Source: Pseudomonas sp. Q2-TVG4-2 (GTDB taxonomy: Bacteria > Pseudomonadota > Gammaproteobacteria > Pseudomonadales > Pseudomonadaceae). Taken from it: DNA of 64,000 nt. Shown here in pieces: positions 20,777 to 29,746 of the stretch (its first letter is position 1; each line of letters begins with the position of its first letter). The notes under the pieces are model-generated. The model was given only the letters and a program-made list of their open reading frames with translations, made no database searches and was not told where the DNA came from. The position numbers were made by a program, and so were the translations under genes. Where the stretch lies: contig NZ_LGLW01000001.1 in NCBI RefSeq assembly GCF_013620795.1, positions 930,001-994,000 of the forward strand, given 5' to 3'.

Positions 20777-21634
20777 ATGAGCCGCACGCCCGATACCTGG
20801 ATTCTCACCGCACACAGCCCGAGCCTGCTTGGCACGGTCGACGTGGTGACACGCTATCTGTTCGAGCAGAGTTGTTACGTCACCGAGCACCACAGCTTCG
20901 ATGATCGCCTGGTCAGCCGTTTCTTTATCCGGGTCGAATTTCGCGCACCCGCCGGCTTCGACGAGGGGAGTTTCCGGGCCGGGTTGATCGACCGTGCCGC
21001 GCCGTTCGACATGCATACCGAGCTGACACCCCCAGGCTACCGGCCCAAGGTAGTGATCATGGTTTCCAAGTCCGATCACTGCTTGAACGACCTGCTCTAT
21101 CGTCAGCGCATCGGCCAGTTGCCGATGGATATCGCCGCCGTGGTCTCCAATCACCCGGACCTCGAGCCCTTGGCGCGCTGGCATGCCATCCCCTACTACC
21201 ATTTTCCGCTCGATCCTCAGGACAAGCCGGCGCAAGAGCGCAAGGTGCTACAGGTGATCGAGGACAGCGGCGCGGAACTGGTGATCCTGGCGCGCTACAT
21301 GCAGGTTCTCTCACCCGAGCTGTGCCGCACCCTGGACGGCCGAGCCATCAACATTCACCACTCGCTGCTGCCCGGGTTCAAGGGCGCGAAACCCTACCAC
21401 CAGGCGTACCAGAAGGGCGTCAAGCTGGTCGGCGCCACCGCGCACTTCATCAACAACGACCTCGACGAAGGCCCGATCATTGCCCAGGGCGTCGAGCCAG
21501 TGGACCACACCCACTACCCCGAGGACCTGATCGCCAAGGGCCGTGACATCGAATGCCTGACTCTGGCCAAGGCGGTCGGCTATTTCCTCGAACGACGCGT
21601 GTTCCTTCACGCCAACCGAACGGTGGTGTTGTAA
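20777..21634 (+). CDS. purU: Formyltetrahydrofolate deformylase
   Basis: 285 residues from ATG 20777. An N-terminal ACT domain (SPSLLGTVDVVTRYL) is followed by a formyltransferase-fold catalytic domain with SNHPDLEPLA, NIHHSLLPGFKGAKPYHQAY and a catalytic Asp in the DLDEGPIIAQGVEPVDH region. It hydrolyses 10-formyl-THF to formate and THF. In a sarcosine operon this regenerates THF for the C1 flow from SoxA. The 54 nt upstream in frame lie in a repeat and were excluded. Confidence 0.94.
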   Translation: MSRTPDTWILTAHSPSLLGTVDVVTRYLFEQSCYVTEHHSFDDRLVSRFFIRVEFRAPAGFDEGSFRAGLIDRAAPFDMHTELTPPGYRPKVVIMVSKSDHCLNDLLYRQRIGQLPMDIAAVVSNHPDLEPLARWHAIPYYHFPLDPQDKPAQERKVLQVIEDSGAELVILARYMQVLSPELCRTLDGRAINIHHSLLPGFKGAKPYHQAYQKGVKLVGATAHFINNDLDEGPIIAQGVEPVDHTHYPEDLIAKGRDIECLTLAKAVGYFLERRVFLHANRTVVL

Positions 21635-21656
21635 CCCCGATAGCACTTCGCATTTT

Positions 21657-21714
21657 TAGGAGCCAGCCTGCTGCAATCAAGCCACCAGAGGATCGCCAGC
21701 AAGCTGGCTCCAGA
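21657..21714. repeat. Palindromic repeat in the purU-fdhA gap
   Basis: TAGGAGCCAGCCTGCTG ... CAGCAAGCTGGCTCCAGA: inverted ends with a GGAGCCAGC / GCTGGCTCC core. A variant with the same core lies at 51134-51197. Confidence 0.6.
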
Positions 21715-21853
21715 AGCACGGCATACGCCCTAACCATAAAAGCGGCTTGGCAATGCGTTCGGCAAGCCAGCCAGGCGGCAACTGACAGCTCCACTACAAG
21801 CCCGCGCGGCCTCCGCCGCGCCTTGTATTCACAAAAACAAAGGAGAAAGGCAG

Positions 21854-23053
21854 ATGGCTGATAATCGTGGCGTCGTTTACCTCGGCGCAGGCAAGGTCGA
21901 AGTGCAGAGCATCGACTATCCCAAGATGCAGGACCCGCGTGGGCGCAAGATCGAGCATGGCGTGATTCTGCGCGTCGTTTCCACAAACATCTGCGGCTCG
22001 GACCAGCACATGGTTCGCGGACGCACCACCGCCCAGACCGGCCTGGTACTCGGCCACGAAATCACCGGCGAGGTGATCGAGAAAGGCAGCGACGTCGAAA
22101 ACCTGCAACTCGGTGATCTGGTCTCGGTACCGTTCAACGTCGCCTGTGGCCGTTGCCGCAGCTGTAAGGAAATGCACACCGGCGTTTGCTTGACCGTCAA
22201 CCCGGCGCGCCCCGGCGGTGCATACGGTTACGTCGACATGGGAGACTGGACCGGCGGCCAGGCCGAGTACGTGCTAGTGCCTTACGCCGACTTCAATCTG
22301 CTCAAACTGCCGGACCGCGACAAGGCGATGGAGAAGATCCGCGACCTGACCTGCCTTTCCGACATCCTACCCACCGGTTACCACGGTGCGGTCACCGCCG
22401 GGGTCGGCCCCGGCAGCACAGTTTATATCGCTGGCGCCGGTCCAGTCGGTCTCGCGGCGGCCGCCTCGGCGCGTCTGCTCGGTGCCGCGGTAGTGATCGT
22501 CGGCGACGTCAATCCCGTGCGTCTGGCCCATGCCAAGGCCCAGGGTTTCGAGATCGCCGACCTGTCCCAGGACACCCCACTGCACGAACAGGTGGCCGCC
22601 CTGCTGGGTGAGCCGGAAGTTGACTGTGCCGTCGATTGCGTGGGCTTCGAGGCTCGCGGCCATGGTCACAGCGGCGTGCAGCACGAGGCGCCGGCTACCG
22701 TGCTCAACTCACTGATGGGCGTGGTACGGGTCGCCGGCAAGATCGGTATCCCTGGCCTCTACGTTACCGAAGATCCCGGTGCGGTGGATGCCGCGGCGAA
22801 GATGGGCAGCCTGAGCATCCGCTTCGGCCTGGGCTGGGCCAAATCCCATAGTTTCCACACTGGCCAGACCCCGGTAATGAAGTACAACCGCGCCCTGATG
22901 CAGGCGATCATGTGGGATCGGATCAACATCGCCGAAGTGGTCGGCGTACAGGTGATCAGCCTGGACGAGGCACCCAAGGGTTACGGCGAGTTCGATGCCG
23001 GCGTGCCGAAGAAATTCGTCATCGACCCGCACCGGATGTTCAGCGCCGCCTGA
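21854..23053 (+). CDS. fdhA: Glutathione-independent formaldehyde dehydrogenase
   Basis: 399-residue zinc-dependent, NAD-linked dehydrogenase of the P. putida FdhA type. Catalytic-zinc residues are CGSDQHM and GHEITGEV; the structural-zinc cysteines are in CGRCRSCKEMHTGVC; the Rossmann motif is IAGAGPVGLAAAASARLLGA. It oxidises formaldehyde released by betaine and sarcosine demethylation to formate. AAAGGAGAAAGG precedes ATG 21854. It is the last gene of the sox operon, followed by a clear terminator. Confidence 0.95.
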   Translation: MADNRGVVYLGAGKVEVQSIDYPKMQDPRGRKIEHGVILRVVSTNICGSDQHMVRGRTTAQTGLVLGHEITGEVIEKGSDVENLQLGDLVSVPFNVACGRCRSCKEMHTGVCLTVNPARPGGAYGYVDMGDWTGGQAEYVLVPYADFNLLKLPDRDKAMEKIRDLTCLSDILPTGYHGAVTAGVGPGSTVYIAGAGPVGLAAAASARLLGAAVVIVGDVNPVRLAHAKAQGFEIADLSQDTPLHEQVAALLGEPEVDCAVDCVGFEARGHGHSGVQHEAPATVLNSLMGVVRVAGKIGIPGLYVTEDPGAVDAAAKMGSLSIRFGLGWAKSHSFHTGQTPVMKYNRALMQAIMWDRINIAEVVGVQVISLDEAPKGYGEFDAGVPKKFVIDPHRMFSAA

Positions 23054-23409
23054 ACGGGAATGTGAGCTACATCATTGCGTGTGGCGGTGGCAAACTCACC
23101 TAGCCTCCGGATGCCAATGTTGGAGCTTTCCGACTCCCCTTCGAGTTGAAGACGAACCCGCCGCTCTGGCGGGTTTCGTTTTTTCAAAAGCTGCTTTGTG
23201 CGCTCCGCCTTGTGACCCGTCCATGGTTCATCGACAGGCCTAAGTCAGCATTCGCCGCGGGTCGCGCCTCCCACGACAAGTGGCCCGGCTTAGGCTTGGC
23301 AGGGTGTTTTTGATTTTGTAGGAGGCCCACCCTTGGGGCGAAGCTTTGGCTTTGGCTTTTTTTGTCAGCGGTCCGAGAGAAGCCTTCCGGCTCCAGACTA
23401 ATGCCAGGC
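23054..23409. other. Convergent intergenic region between fdhA and the carnitine operon
   Basis: 356 bp between convergent genes. It carries the fdhA terminator (23155-23184); the rest shows no gene. Confidence 0.5.
23155..23184 (+). terminator. Rho-independent terminator of the sox/fdhA operon
   Basis: Stem AACCCGCC (23155-23162) / GGCGGGTT (23168-23175), 5-nt loop, followed by TCGTTTTTT. Confidence 0.88.
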
Positions 23410-23874
23410 TCAACCCGGCAGCCCTATGGCCCGTCCGACATGGATGGGCCTGGGTAGACCACCCTGCGTCTCCTGTAACGCCTGCACCTGGGCCAGCACC
23501 GCGTCATCGAAGGGTACCGAGCGTCCAGCGTGGCGATCGATGTTCATCAACATTTGCTCATTGGCCGCCAGCAGCTGTTCATCTCCGGGCCGATAAAGGC
23601 CGTGGTAGACATGCAGGCGCTTGCGATCGTGGGCCACCAACTGGGTGCGCACCTCGACCTCGGCACCGAGCTTGACCTCGGCCAGATAGTTCAGGTGGCA
23701 CTCAAGGGTGTACAGCGTATGACCGCTGCGCTCGCGCCCGGCCTGATCGAGGCCGATATGTTCCATCAGTGCATCGGTGGCGTAGCTGAAGATCAGCAGG
23801 TAAAAGGCGTCACGCAGATGACCGTTGTAATCGACCCACTCGGGCAGGATGGTGGTGCGATAGGTGCTGAGCAT
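23410..23874 (-). CDS. cdhB: Betainyl-CoA thioesterase, 4HBT fold
   Basis: 154-residue hot-dog thioesterase from ATG 23874. The 4HBT catalytic segment is PEWVDYNGHLRDAFYLLIF, with Asp as the likely catalytic residue. By position next to cdhA and cdhC it corresponds to the P. aeruginosa thioesterase that hydrolyses betainyl-CoA to glycine betaine in carnitine degradation. The frame to 23967 overlaps cdhA and is not conserved. Last gene of the minus-strand operon caiX-cdhC-cdhA-cdhB. The symbol follows the Pseudomonas operon naming as I recall it; the function assignment is stronger than the letter. Confidence 0.82.
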   Translation of the reverse strand: MLSTYRTTILPEWVDYNGHLRDAFYLLIFSYATDALMEHIGLDQAGRERSGHTLYTLECHLNYLAEVKLGAEVEVRTQLVAHDRKRLHVYHGLYRPGDEQLLAANEQMLMNIDRHAGRSVPFDDAVLAQVQALQETQGGLPRPIHVGRAIGLPG

Positions 23875-23963
23875 GCTGATGTGTGTCCTTTGGCAAAGCC
23901 AGGCTGGTCGAGACCATCGTGAGTTATCGAGTTGGCGAATGCTCGACCGTTGAGCTGGCATGT

Positions 23964-24929
23964 TCATTCATTGAAAGCGAAACCATGCTGCGCCTTGGTC
24001 GTCTTGATAGCACCGAGCACGGCCAGCAGGCAGTCGTCGCGGAAGCGCTCGAGCTCGGCAATGCTGCGTTGACCCTGCTGCTCGCCAGTGCCCTCGACCA
24101 CGCTGTCGATCAGCGACTCGGTTAGCTCAGGGGCTTTCAGGTAGCTCCATGGCAACTCCAAGGCCGGACCGAACTGTGTCATGAAGTGGCGCATGCCCGC
24201 ATCGCCACCGGCCAGAGTGTAGGTCAGAAAACTGCCCATGAACGACCAGCGCAAGCCGGCACCGAAACGAATCGCATCGTCGATCTCGCCAGTGGTGGCC
24301 ACCCCATCGTTGACCAGATGCAGCGCCTCGCGCCACAGCGCTTCGAGGAGGCGGTCAGCGACGAAGCCCGGCACCTCCTTGCGCACATGCAAGGGGCGCA
24401 TGCCCAACGCCTGATAGATCTGGATAGCCGCCTGAATGGCCTCCGGTGCGGTCCGCTCGCCGCCGACCACCTCCACCAAAGGCAATAGATAGACCGGGTT
24501 GAAGGGATGCCCGACCAGGCAACGCTCGGGGCACACCGCGTCGACGAAGAACTCACTGGGCAGCAACCCCGAGGTGCTCGATCCGATGATGACGTCCGGG
24601 CGCGCGGCGGCACTGATTTGGGCGTGCAGCTCGCATTTGAGCGCCAAGCGTTCAGGGGCGCTTTCCTGGATGAAGTCTGCGTCCCTCACGCAGACCTCGA
24701 CGGTCTCAGCGAAACGCAGGCGCTGTTGCGACGCACTGGGCGCCAGCCCCTGTTTTTGCAGGGCCGGCCAGGCATTGGCGATGCGCTGTCGCAGCGCCGC
24801 TTCGGCGCCGGGCGCCGGGTCCCAGGCGACCACATCGAGGCCACAAGCCAGGGCGCGCGCGACCCAGCCGGCGCCGATCACGCCAGTGCCGAGGACGGCG
24901 AAGGTTTTGATGTCGGTGATGAAGGCCAT
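23964..24929 (-). CDS. cdhA: L-carnitine dehydrogenase
   Basis: 321 residues from ATG 24929. It has the 3-hydroxyacyl-CoA dehydrogenase fold: N-terminal NAD-binding [19 protein letters not shown], then [11 protein letters not shown] and [19 protein letters not shown], typical of CdhA. It oxidises L-carnitine to 3-dehydrocarnitine, which CdhC cleaves. Located between cdhC and cdhB in the same order as in P. aeruginosa. The open frame to 25031 was trimmed to the family length. Confidence 0.92.
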   Translation of the reverse strand: MAFITDIKTFAVLGTGVIGAGWVARALACGLDVVAWDPAPGAEAALRQRIANAWPALQKQGLAPSASQQRLRFAETVEVCVRDADFIQESAPERLALKCELHAQISAAARPDVIIGSSTSGLLPSEFFVDAVCPERCLVGHPFNPVYLLPLVEVVGGERTAPEAIQAAIQIYQALGMRPLHVRKEVPGFVADRLLEALWREALHLVNDGVATTGEIDDAIRFGAGLRWSFMGSFLTYTLAGGDAGMRHFMTQFGPALELPWSYLKAPELTESLIDSVVEGTGEQQGQRSIAELERFRDDCLLAVLGAIKTTKAQHGFAFNE

Positions 24930-25032
24930 GGATGCTCCTAGCCCCAGCGCAGCCGGGACGTGCAATTCGATCTGGCCCGGATCGCATCCGGGCCGAGTAT
25001 GGGTGTTAGCGGGCATAAGTGCGCTCGGCAAC

Positions 25033-25920
25033 CTACCAGCGGGATCTGAGATTCATCTTCGCCCTGCCCTCGGCCGGGGTCAGGGCACGGCCTCCGAGGC
25101 GCTCGATGATCTCGACGGCACGCTCGACCAGTTGGCCATTGCTGGCATGCACGCCACGGTCCAGCCAGATGTTGTCCTCCAGCCCCACTCGCACGTTGCC
25201 GCCAAGCAACATGGCCTGCGCGACCATCGGCATCTGCATGCGGCCGATGCCGAAACCGGCCCAGGTAGCACCGGCCGGCAGATTGTCCGCCATGGCCTTC
25301 ATGGTTGTGGTGTCGGCCGGCGCCCCCCATGGGATGCCCAGGCACAATTGGAACAGTGGGTCTTCGAGCAGGCCTTCCTTGAGCATTTGCTTGGCGAACC
25401 ACAGATGGCCAGTGTCGAAGATCTCCAGCTCAGCCTTCACGCCCAGTTCGGTGATGCGCTTGGCGCCGGCGCGCAGTTGCGCCGGCGTCGAGACATAGAT
25501 GAAGTCGCCGTCGCCGAAATTCAGGGTGCCGCAATCCAGGGTGCAGATCTCCGGCAACAGCTCCTCGACGTGCTTGAGCCGCTCCAGCGGGCCGACCAGG
25601 TCGGTGCCGACGCCGAACTCCAGAGGCTGCTCGCCGCGGCCGATTTCCAGGTCTCCGCCCATACCGGCGGTGAGGTTGATGATCACGTCGGTGTCGCTCT
25701 CGCGGATGCGCTCTACCACCTCCCGGTACAAAGCCACGTCGCGGCTTGGCTTACCGGTCCGGGGGTCGCGCACATGACAGTGGGCGACTGTGGCGCCAGC
25801 CTTGGCCGCCTCGATGGCGGCGCTGGCGATCTCCTTGGGAGACACGGGGATCGAGGGATGCTTGCCGACGGTGTCGCCGGCGCCGGTAACGGCGCACGTG
25901 ACGATGACTTCATAGTTCAT
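25033..25920 (-). CDS. cdhC: 3-dehydrocarnitine cleavage enzyme (BKACE/DUF849)
   Basis: 295 residues from ATG 25920. Beta-keto acid cleavage enzyme family: the zinc-binding HCHVRDP motif near residue 48, the N-terminal [22 protein letters not shown] and the later [22 protein letters not shown] segment are diagnostic. It condenses dehydrocarnitine with acetyl-CoA to give acetoacetate and betainyl-CoA. Lies between cdhA and caiX. Confidence 0.92.
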   Translation of the reverse strand: MNYEVIVTCAVTGAGDTVGKHPSIPVSPKEIASAAIEAAKAGATVAHCHVRDPRTGKPSRDVALYREVVERIRESDTDVIINLTAGMGGDLEIGRGEQPLEFGVGTDLVGPLERLKHVEELLPEICTLDCGTLNFGDGDFIYVSTPAQLRAGAKRITELGVKAELEIFDTGHLWFAKQMLKEGLLEDPLFQLCLGIPWGAPADTTTMKAMADNLPAGATWAGFGIGRMQMPMVAQAMLLGGNVRVGLEDNIWLDRGVHASNGQLVERAVEIIERLGGRALTPAEGRAKMNLRSRW

Positions 25921-26009
25921 GGGGTTGTCCTTTGTTCGGGGCAATCGGAAACCATGCGCGGCGAACCGCGCACAGGTTGTGTTCTGGTTGCAGGGGTGCG
26001 AGCGGAGCG

Positions 26010-27215
26010 TTATTCGGCCTTGGCAACCACGCTCTGGGCGCCTTGTTTGCCGTCGAAGCTGGTGACCCCGTCCAGCCAGCTACTGACCACGGCCGGGTTG
26101 GCCTTGAGCCAGGCGCGAGCGACAGAAGCCGGAGCCTCGCGTGCCATGATCGGCTCCATCAGCTCAGCTTCCTGCGCGCTGGTGAAGCGCAGGCCGGTGA
26201 GCAACCGGTGAGCATTCGGACAGCGCGCGGCGAAGTCTGGCGCCGTAACGGTGGACACGCTCGCCGCGCCATCATTGGGGCCAAAGGCATCCTGGCTGCC
26301 GGTCAGGTAGGTAATGGGCATCTGGATATTCATCGGGTGCGGCTTCCAGCCGAAAAACAACACTGGCTGGCGATCTTTCACCGCACGAGTGACCGCAGTG
26401 AGCATCGCCGCCTCGCTGGATTCGATCAGCTTGAACTCGCCAAGGCCGAACTGGTTGCTGTCGATCAATTGCTGGATCACCGTATTGGCGCCAGAGCCGG
26501 ATTCGATGCCGTAGATCTTGCCGTCCAGCTGGTCCTTGAATCGAGCGATGTCGGCGAAGCTTCGCAGGCCCGCCTCGGCGGTATAGGTGGGTACCGCGAG
26601 GATAGCGACCGCGTCGTTCAGCGAGGGCTCGGCAGCGACCTTGACCGCGCCGTTGGCGAGGAAGGGTTGGATATTTTCATCCATGATCGGCTTCCAATAG
26701 CCGAGGAACGCGTCGATCTGCTTGCGCTGGATCCCCGCGAAAATCATTTGCTGCGAGGCTTGGGTTTGTGTGCTTTGGTATCCCAGACGATCCAGCAGTT
26801 CGGCGGCGACAGCGGTGGTGGCGACCACATCGGTCCAGCCCACTGCGCCGAGACGGACCTTCTGGCAACTGGCGTCGTCGGCGGCCAGGACCGGTGAAGC
26901 CAACAGGGTGAGCAAACAACAGGTGGCAAGGGTCTGTTCCCGTTTCGTTCGCGGCCGCGCCGGCGCCTGTTTTTTCGCGAGACAAGGCACGAGAAGCGAG
27001 GTTTGGTTGTTCCAAATGAGCGACGAGAAACGCAGTATCGCGGAAAAACAGGCCCGGCCCTTCGGGTTGCGCGGCAAATGGCGCCAGGCGGCGTTGCGGG
27101 ACTTGACAAGGGAACAACCATTGCCTGCGCCCCGCGCCTTGCCTGGCGACATTTGGCACAGCAACGCGGCTTGCGACGAAACGGGAACAGACCCTAACGC
27201 ATTGAGATCTTTCAT
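26010..27215 (-). CDS. caiX: Carnitine/choline ABC substrate-binding protein, N-terminus interrupted by an in-frame repeat element
   Basis: Residues from the end of the signal peptide onward ([13 protein letters not shown], then [34 protein letters not shown]) are a periplasmic choline/carnitine binding protein, similar to the products at 43430 and 51539. The start ATG 27215 has a good GGGAG. After MKDLNAL a 267-bp inverted-repeat element (26929-27195) adds 89 codons without a stop before ATCCLLTLL resumes. Without it the product would be 312 residues, the normal length. A GTG at 26990 inside the element would give a 326-residue protein with a basic N-region and the hydrophobic core intact. 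It may be functional, re-started or poorly exported. Confidence 0.82.
   Translation of the reverse strand: MKDLNALGSVPVSSQAALLCQMSPGKARGAGNGCSLVKSRNAAWRHLPRNPKGRACFSAILRFSSLIWNNQTSLLVPCLAKKQAPARPRTKREQTLATCCLLTLLASPVLAADDASCQKVRLGAVGWTDVVATTAVAAELLDRLGYQSTQTQASQQMIFAGIQRKQIDAFLGYWKPIMDENIQPFLANGAVKVAAEPSLNDAVAILAVPTYTAEAGLRSFADIARFKDQLDGKIYGIESGSGANTVIQQLIDSNQFGLGEFKLIESSEAAMLTAVTRAVKDRQPVLFFGWKPHPMNIQMPITYLTGSQDAFGPNDGAASVSTVTAPDFAARCPNAHRLLTGLRFTSAQEAELMEPIMAREAPASVARAWLKANPAVVSSWLDGVTSFDGKQGAQSVVAKAE
26929..27195. mobile_element. 267-bp MITE-like element inserted in caiX
   Basis: Perfect 20-bp terminal inverted repeats: AGGGTCTGTTCCCGTTTCGT at 26929-26948 and its reverse complement at 27176-27195. 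The interior carries no transposase and is GC-rich. TA adjoins the right end (27195-27196) and AA the left (26928-26929), so an imperfect TA target duplication is possible. It splits the caiX signal-peptide region in frame. Confidence 0.8.
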
Positions 27216-27432
27216 TGATACTCCCAGCCTTACGGTTAACGTCATTGTTCTGATGGAGCCAGGCGACTCCCTCCGCAATCGGGCCTGTTCGGCGCCGATG
27301 GGGTCAGATTACGCAGCGCGCCGGGGCCCAGAGCGAACCTTAGCGACCATCTGTTGAACGGAAACGACCTGTTTGCTTGCTGCGATGGCTTAGCCGCCTT
27401 TTAGTGGGAAAATCCGTACGAGGAACGCACGC
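27216..27432. promoter_or_regulatory. Divergent caiX/cdhR control region
   Basis: 217 bp between caiX (minus) and cdhR (plus), expected to hold the CdhR operator and both promoters. No distinctive palindrome or confident -35/-10 was found by eye. Confidence 0.45.
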
Positions 27433-28386
27433 ATGCCCCAGACCTTCTGCTTCTTGCTGCTGCCCGGCTTCTCGATGATGGGTCTGATGTCCGCCATCGA
27501 GCCGCTGCGCGTGGCCAATCGCTTGCGCGGCGAGCTATACCGGTGGCATCTGCTCAGCCTCGACGCTGGCCCGGTTACCGGCAGCAACGGTATGTCCTTG
27601 AACGTTGACGCCGCCCTGCAGCCGCTCGGTGCCGACGATACGCTGCTGGTGGTCGCCGGCTTCGAGCCGCTGGCCCGGTTCGATGCGCGGCTGGCGCGCT
27701 GGTTGCACCAGGCCGACCGCACGGCCACAGCGCTGGGAGGCATCGACACCGGCAGCTTCGTACTGGCCGAAGCCGGCCTGTTCGACACGCAACGCCTGAC
27801 CCTGCACTGGGAAGCCATCGATGCCTTTGCGGAACGCTATCCGCGCCTGACCGTTACCCAGGAGCTCTTCGAAATCGACGGCCGGCGCATAACCAGTGCC
27901 GGTGGCACCGCAACACTCGACCTGATGCTCACACTGATCGGTCGCGATCATGGTGAAGCCCTGGCTGTGGCGGTTTCCGAGCAGTTCGTGCTCGGTCGCA
28001 TCCGCTCGCGACAAGACCACCAGCGGATGCAGATCGCCAATCGCTATGGCATACACAACAAAAAGCTGACGCGGGTCATCGCCGAGATGGAGCGCTGCTG
28101 CGAACAGCCGCTCAGCTCCCAGGCACTGGCCGAACTGGTCCAGGTCACGCCTCGCCAGTTGGAGCGGCTGTTCCGCCAGCATCTGCACGAAACCCCATCG
28201 GGCTTTTACCTCGCTCTGCGCCTGGACAAGGCCCGCCAACTGTTACGTCAGAGCGACCTGAGCGTGCTGGAGGTGGGCCTGGCCAGCGGCTTCGAATCCC
28301 CGTCGTATTTCTCCCGCTGCTACCGGGCCCGCTTCGCCAGAAGCCCGAATCAGGATCGCCACGAGCACCCGGCAATTCCTGCTTAG
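27433..28386 (+). CDS. cdhR: Carnitine catabolism transcriptional activator, AraC family with GATase1-like sensor
   Basis: 317 residues. The N-terminal DJ-1/PfpI (GATase1-like) domain (about 1-195; FCFLLLPGFSMMGLMSAIEPLRVAN, GIDTGSFVLAEAGL) is followed by a C-terminal AraC helix-turn-helix pair (about 215-310; LAELVQVTPRQLERLFRQHL, LASGFESPSYFSRCYRARF). Divergent from caiX-cdhCAB, so it is the local activator corresponding to P. aeruginosa CdhR. Same architecture as GbdR at 37446. Confidence 0.9.
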   Translation: MPQTFCFLLLPGFSMMGLMSAIEPLRVANRLRGELYRWHLLSLDAGPVTGSNGMSLNVDAALQPLGADDTLLVVAGFEPLARFDARLARWLHQADRTATALGGIDTGSFVLAEAGLFDTQRLTLHWEAIDAFAERYPRLTVTQELFEIDGRRITSAGGTATLDLMLTLIGRDHGEALAVAVSEQFVLGRIRSRQDHQRMQIANRYGIHNKKLTRVIAEMERCCEQPLSSQALAELVQVTPRQLERLFRQHLHETPSGFYLALRLDKARQLLRQSDLSVLEVGLASGFESPSYFSRCYRARFARSPNQDRHEHPAIPA

Positions 28387-28647
28387 CGTCGCCGACGAAC
28401 ATGCGCGCCGCAATCCTGCCTTGCGCCCTCCTTCGCCGGTCACTGCGCTAGCAACAGGCGCACCACCAGAATTACCCGGCCGTTGCTCGTTGAGCCCGCC
28501 AATCGGCGCTATATCACCCAGAGAACCGGTCCTGACGTTTTAAGCAATACCCCGGTCGTTTTTGCATCGGGACGACATCCCCCCCAGGGATAAGCTGCCG
28601 CAAAGCGTCGACAAAAGATTCGATGCGCCGTACTGGGGAGTGACCTG
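28387..28647. promoter_or_regulatory. Upstream region of the dipeptidase-dgc operon
   Basis: 261 bp between cdhR and the M19-like gene, which starts with a good GGGGAG ribosome site. Presumed promoter region; no operator could be assigned. Confidence 0.4.
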
Positions 28648-29625
28648 ATGAGCCCAACCGAACTGCACGCCGACAGCATCGTCATTGATGGTCTGATTAT
28701 CGCCAAATGGAACCGCGAACTCTTCGAAGACATGCGCAAGGGTGGCCTGACCGCTGCCAATTGCACCGTTTCGGTGTGGGAAGGCTTCCAGGGCACCATG
28801 AACAACATCGCCGCCAGCCAGAAGCTGATTCGTGAATGCAGCGACCTGGTGATGCAGGTGCGCACGACCGCCGACATCCGCAAGGCGAAGGAGCTGGGCA
28901 AAACCGGCATTCTGTTCGGCTTCCAGAATGCCCATGCGTTCGAGGACCAAATCGGCTACGTCGAAGTCTTCAAGCAGCTCGGCGTGGGCATCGTGCAGCT
29001 GTGCTACAACACCCAGAACCTGGTCGGCACCGGCTGCTACGAGCGCGACGGCGGCCTGTCCGGCTTCGGCCATGAAATCGTCGCTGAGATGAACCGCGTC
29101 GGCGTGATGTGCGACCTCTCCCACGTCGGCAGCAAAACCAGCGAAGAAGTCATCCTGGCGTCCAACAAGCCGGTCTGCTACTCGCACTGCCTGCCGTCCG
29201 GCCTCAAGGAACATCCGCGCAACAAGTCAGACGAAGAACTGAAATTCATCGCCGACCACGGTGGCTTCGTCGGCGTGACCATGTTTGCGCCGTTCCTCGC
29301 CAAGGGCATCGACTCGACCGTTGACGATTATGCCGAGGCCATCGAATACGTGATGAACATCGTCGGCGAGGATGCCATCGGCATCGGCACCGACTTCACC
29401 CAGGGTCACGGCCAGGATTTCTTCGAGTGGCTGACCCACGACAAGGGCTACGCCCGCCGCCTGACCAGCTTCGGCAAGATCGTTAACCCGCTGGGTATCC
29501 GTACGGTCGGCGAATTCCCCAACCTCACCGAAACCCTGCTCAAGCGCGGAATGCCCGAGCGCACGGTGCGCAAGGTGATGGGCGAGAACTGGGTGCGCGT
29601 TCTCTCCGAAGTCTGGGGCGAATAA
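28648..29625 (+). CDS. M19 membrane dipeptidase homologue with altered metal site
   Basis: 325-residue member of the M19 renal dipeptidase family, first gene of the dgc operon (PA5396-like). Conserved family parts: His159 in DLSHVG, His180 in CYSHC, and HPRN at 189-192. The N-terminal metal motif D-G-H-x-D instead reads DGLII (Leu16 and Ile18 replace His and Asp), and the bridging Glu of E-G-G-H is Gln93 in FGFQNAH. Three of the five usual zinc ligands are therefore absent, so ordinary dipeptidase activity is doubtful. Its place next to dgcAB suggests a role in dimethylglycine metabolism, but none is established from sequence. Confidence 0.85.
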   Translation: MSPTELHADSIVIDGLIIAKWNRELFEDMRKGGLTAANCTVSVWEGFQGTMNNIAASQKLIRECSDLVMQVRTTADIRKAKELGKTGILFGFQNAHAFEDQIGYVEVFKQLGVGIVQLCYNTQNLVGTGCYERDGGLSGFGHEIVAEMNRVGVMCDLSHVGSKTSEEVILASNKPVCYSHCLPSGLKEHPRNKSDEELKFIADHGGFVGVTMFAPFLAKGIDSTVDDYAEAIEYVMNIVGEDAIGIGTDFTQGHGQDFFEWLTHDKGYARRLTSFGKIVNPLGIRTVGEFPNLTETLLKRGMPERTVRKVMGENWVRVLSEVWGE

Positions 29626-29631
29626 ACGACC

Positions 29632-29718
29632 GTAGGGTGGATGACGCTTTTTTCATCCACCAATTCACCTTTGCGGTGGATGGATAAAGCGCCAGCTAGG
29701 CGCCCCCATCCACCCTAC
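29632..29718. repeat. GTAGGGTGGA-type intergenic palindrome, copy C
   Basis: GTAGGGTGGATGACGC ... CCATCCACCCTAC, inverted ends; an internal GGATGA..TCATCC stem around TTTTTT is also present. It fills the gap before the DUF5943 gene. Confidence 0.78.
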
Positions 29719-29746
29719 ACCTGACTTGAATTCGGAGTTGATCCAC

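Noticed and set aside
27433-28386. Amidotransferase or protease activity for the GATase1-like domains of CdhR and GbdR
   Set aside because: In this AraC subgroup the DJ-1/PfpI-like domain is a sensor; no functional catalytic triad context was evident.
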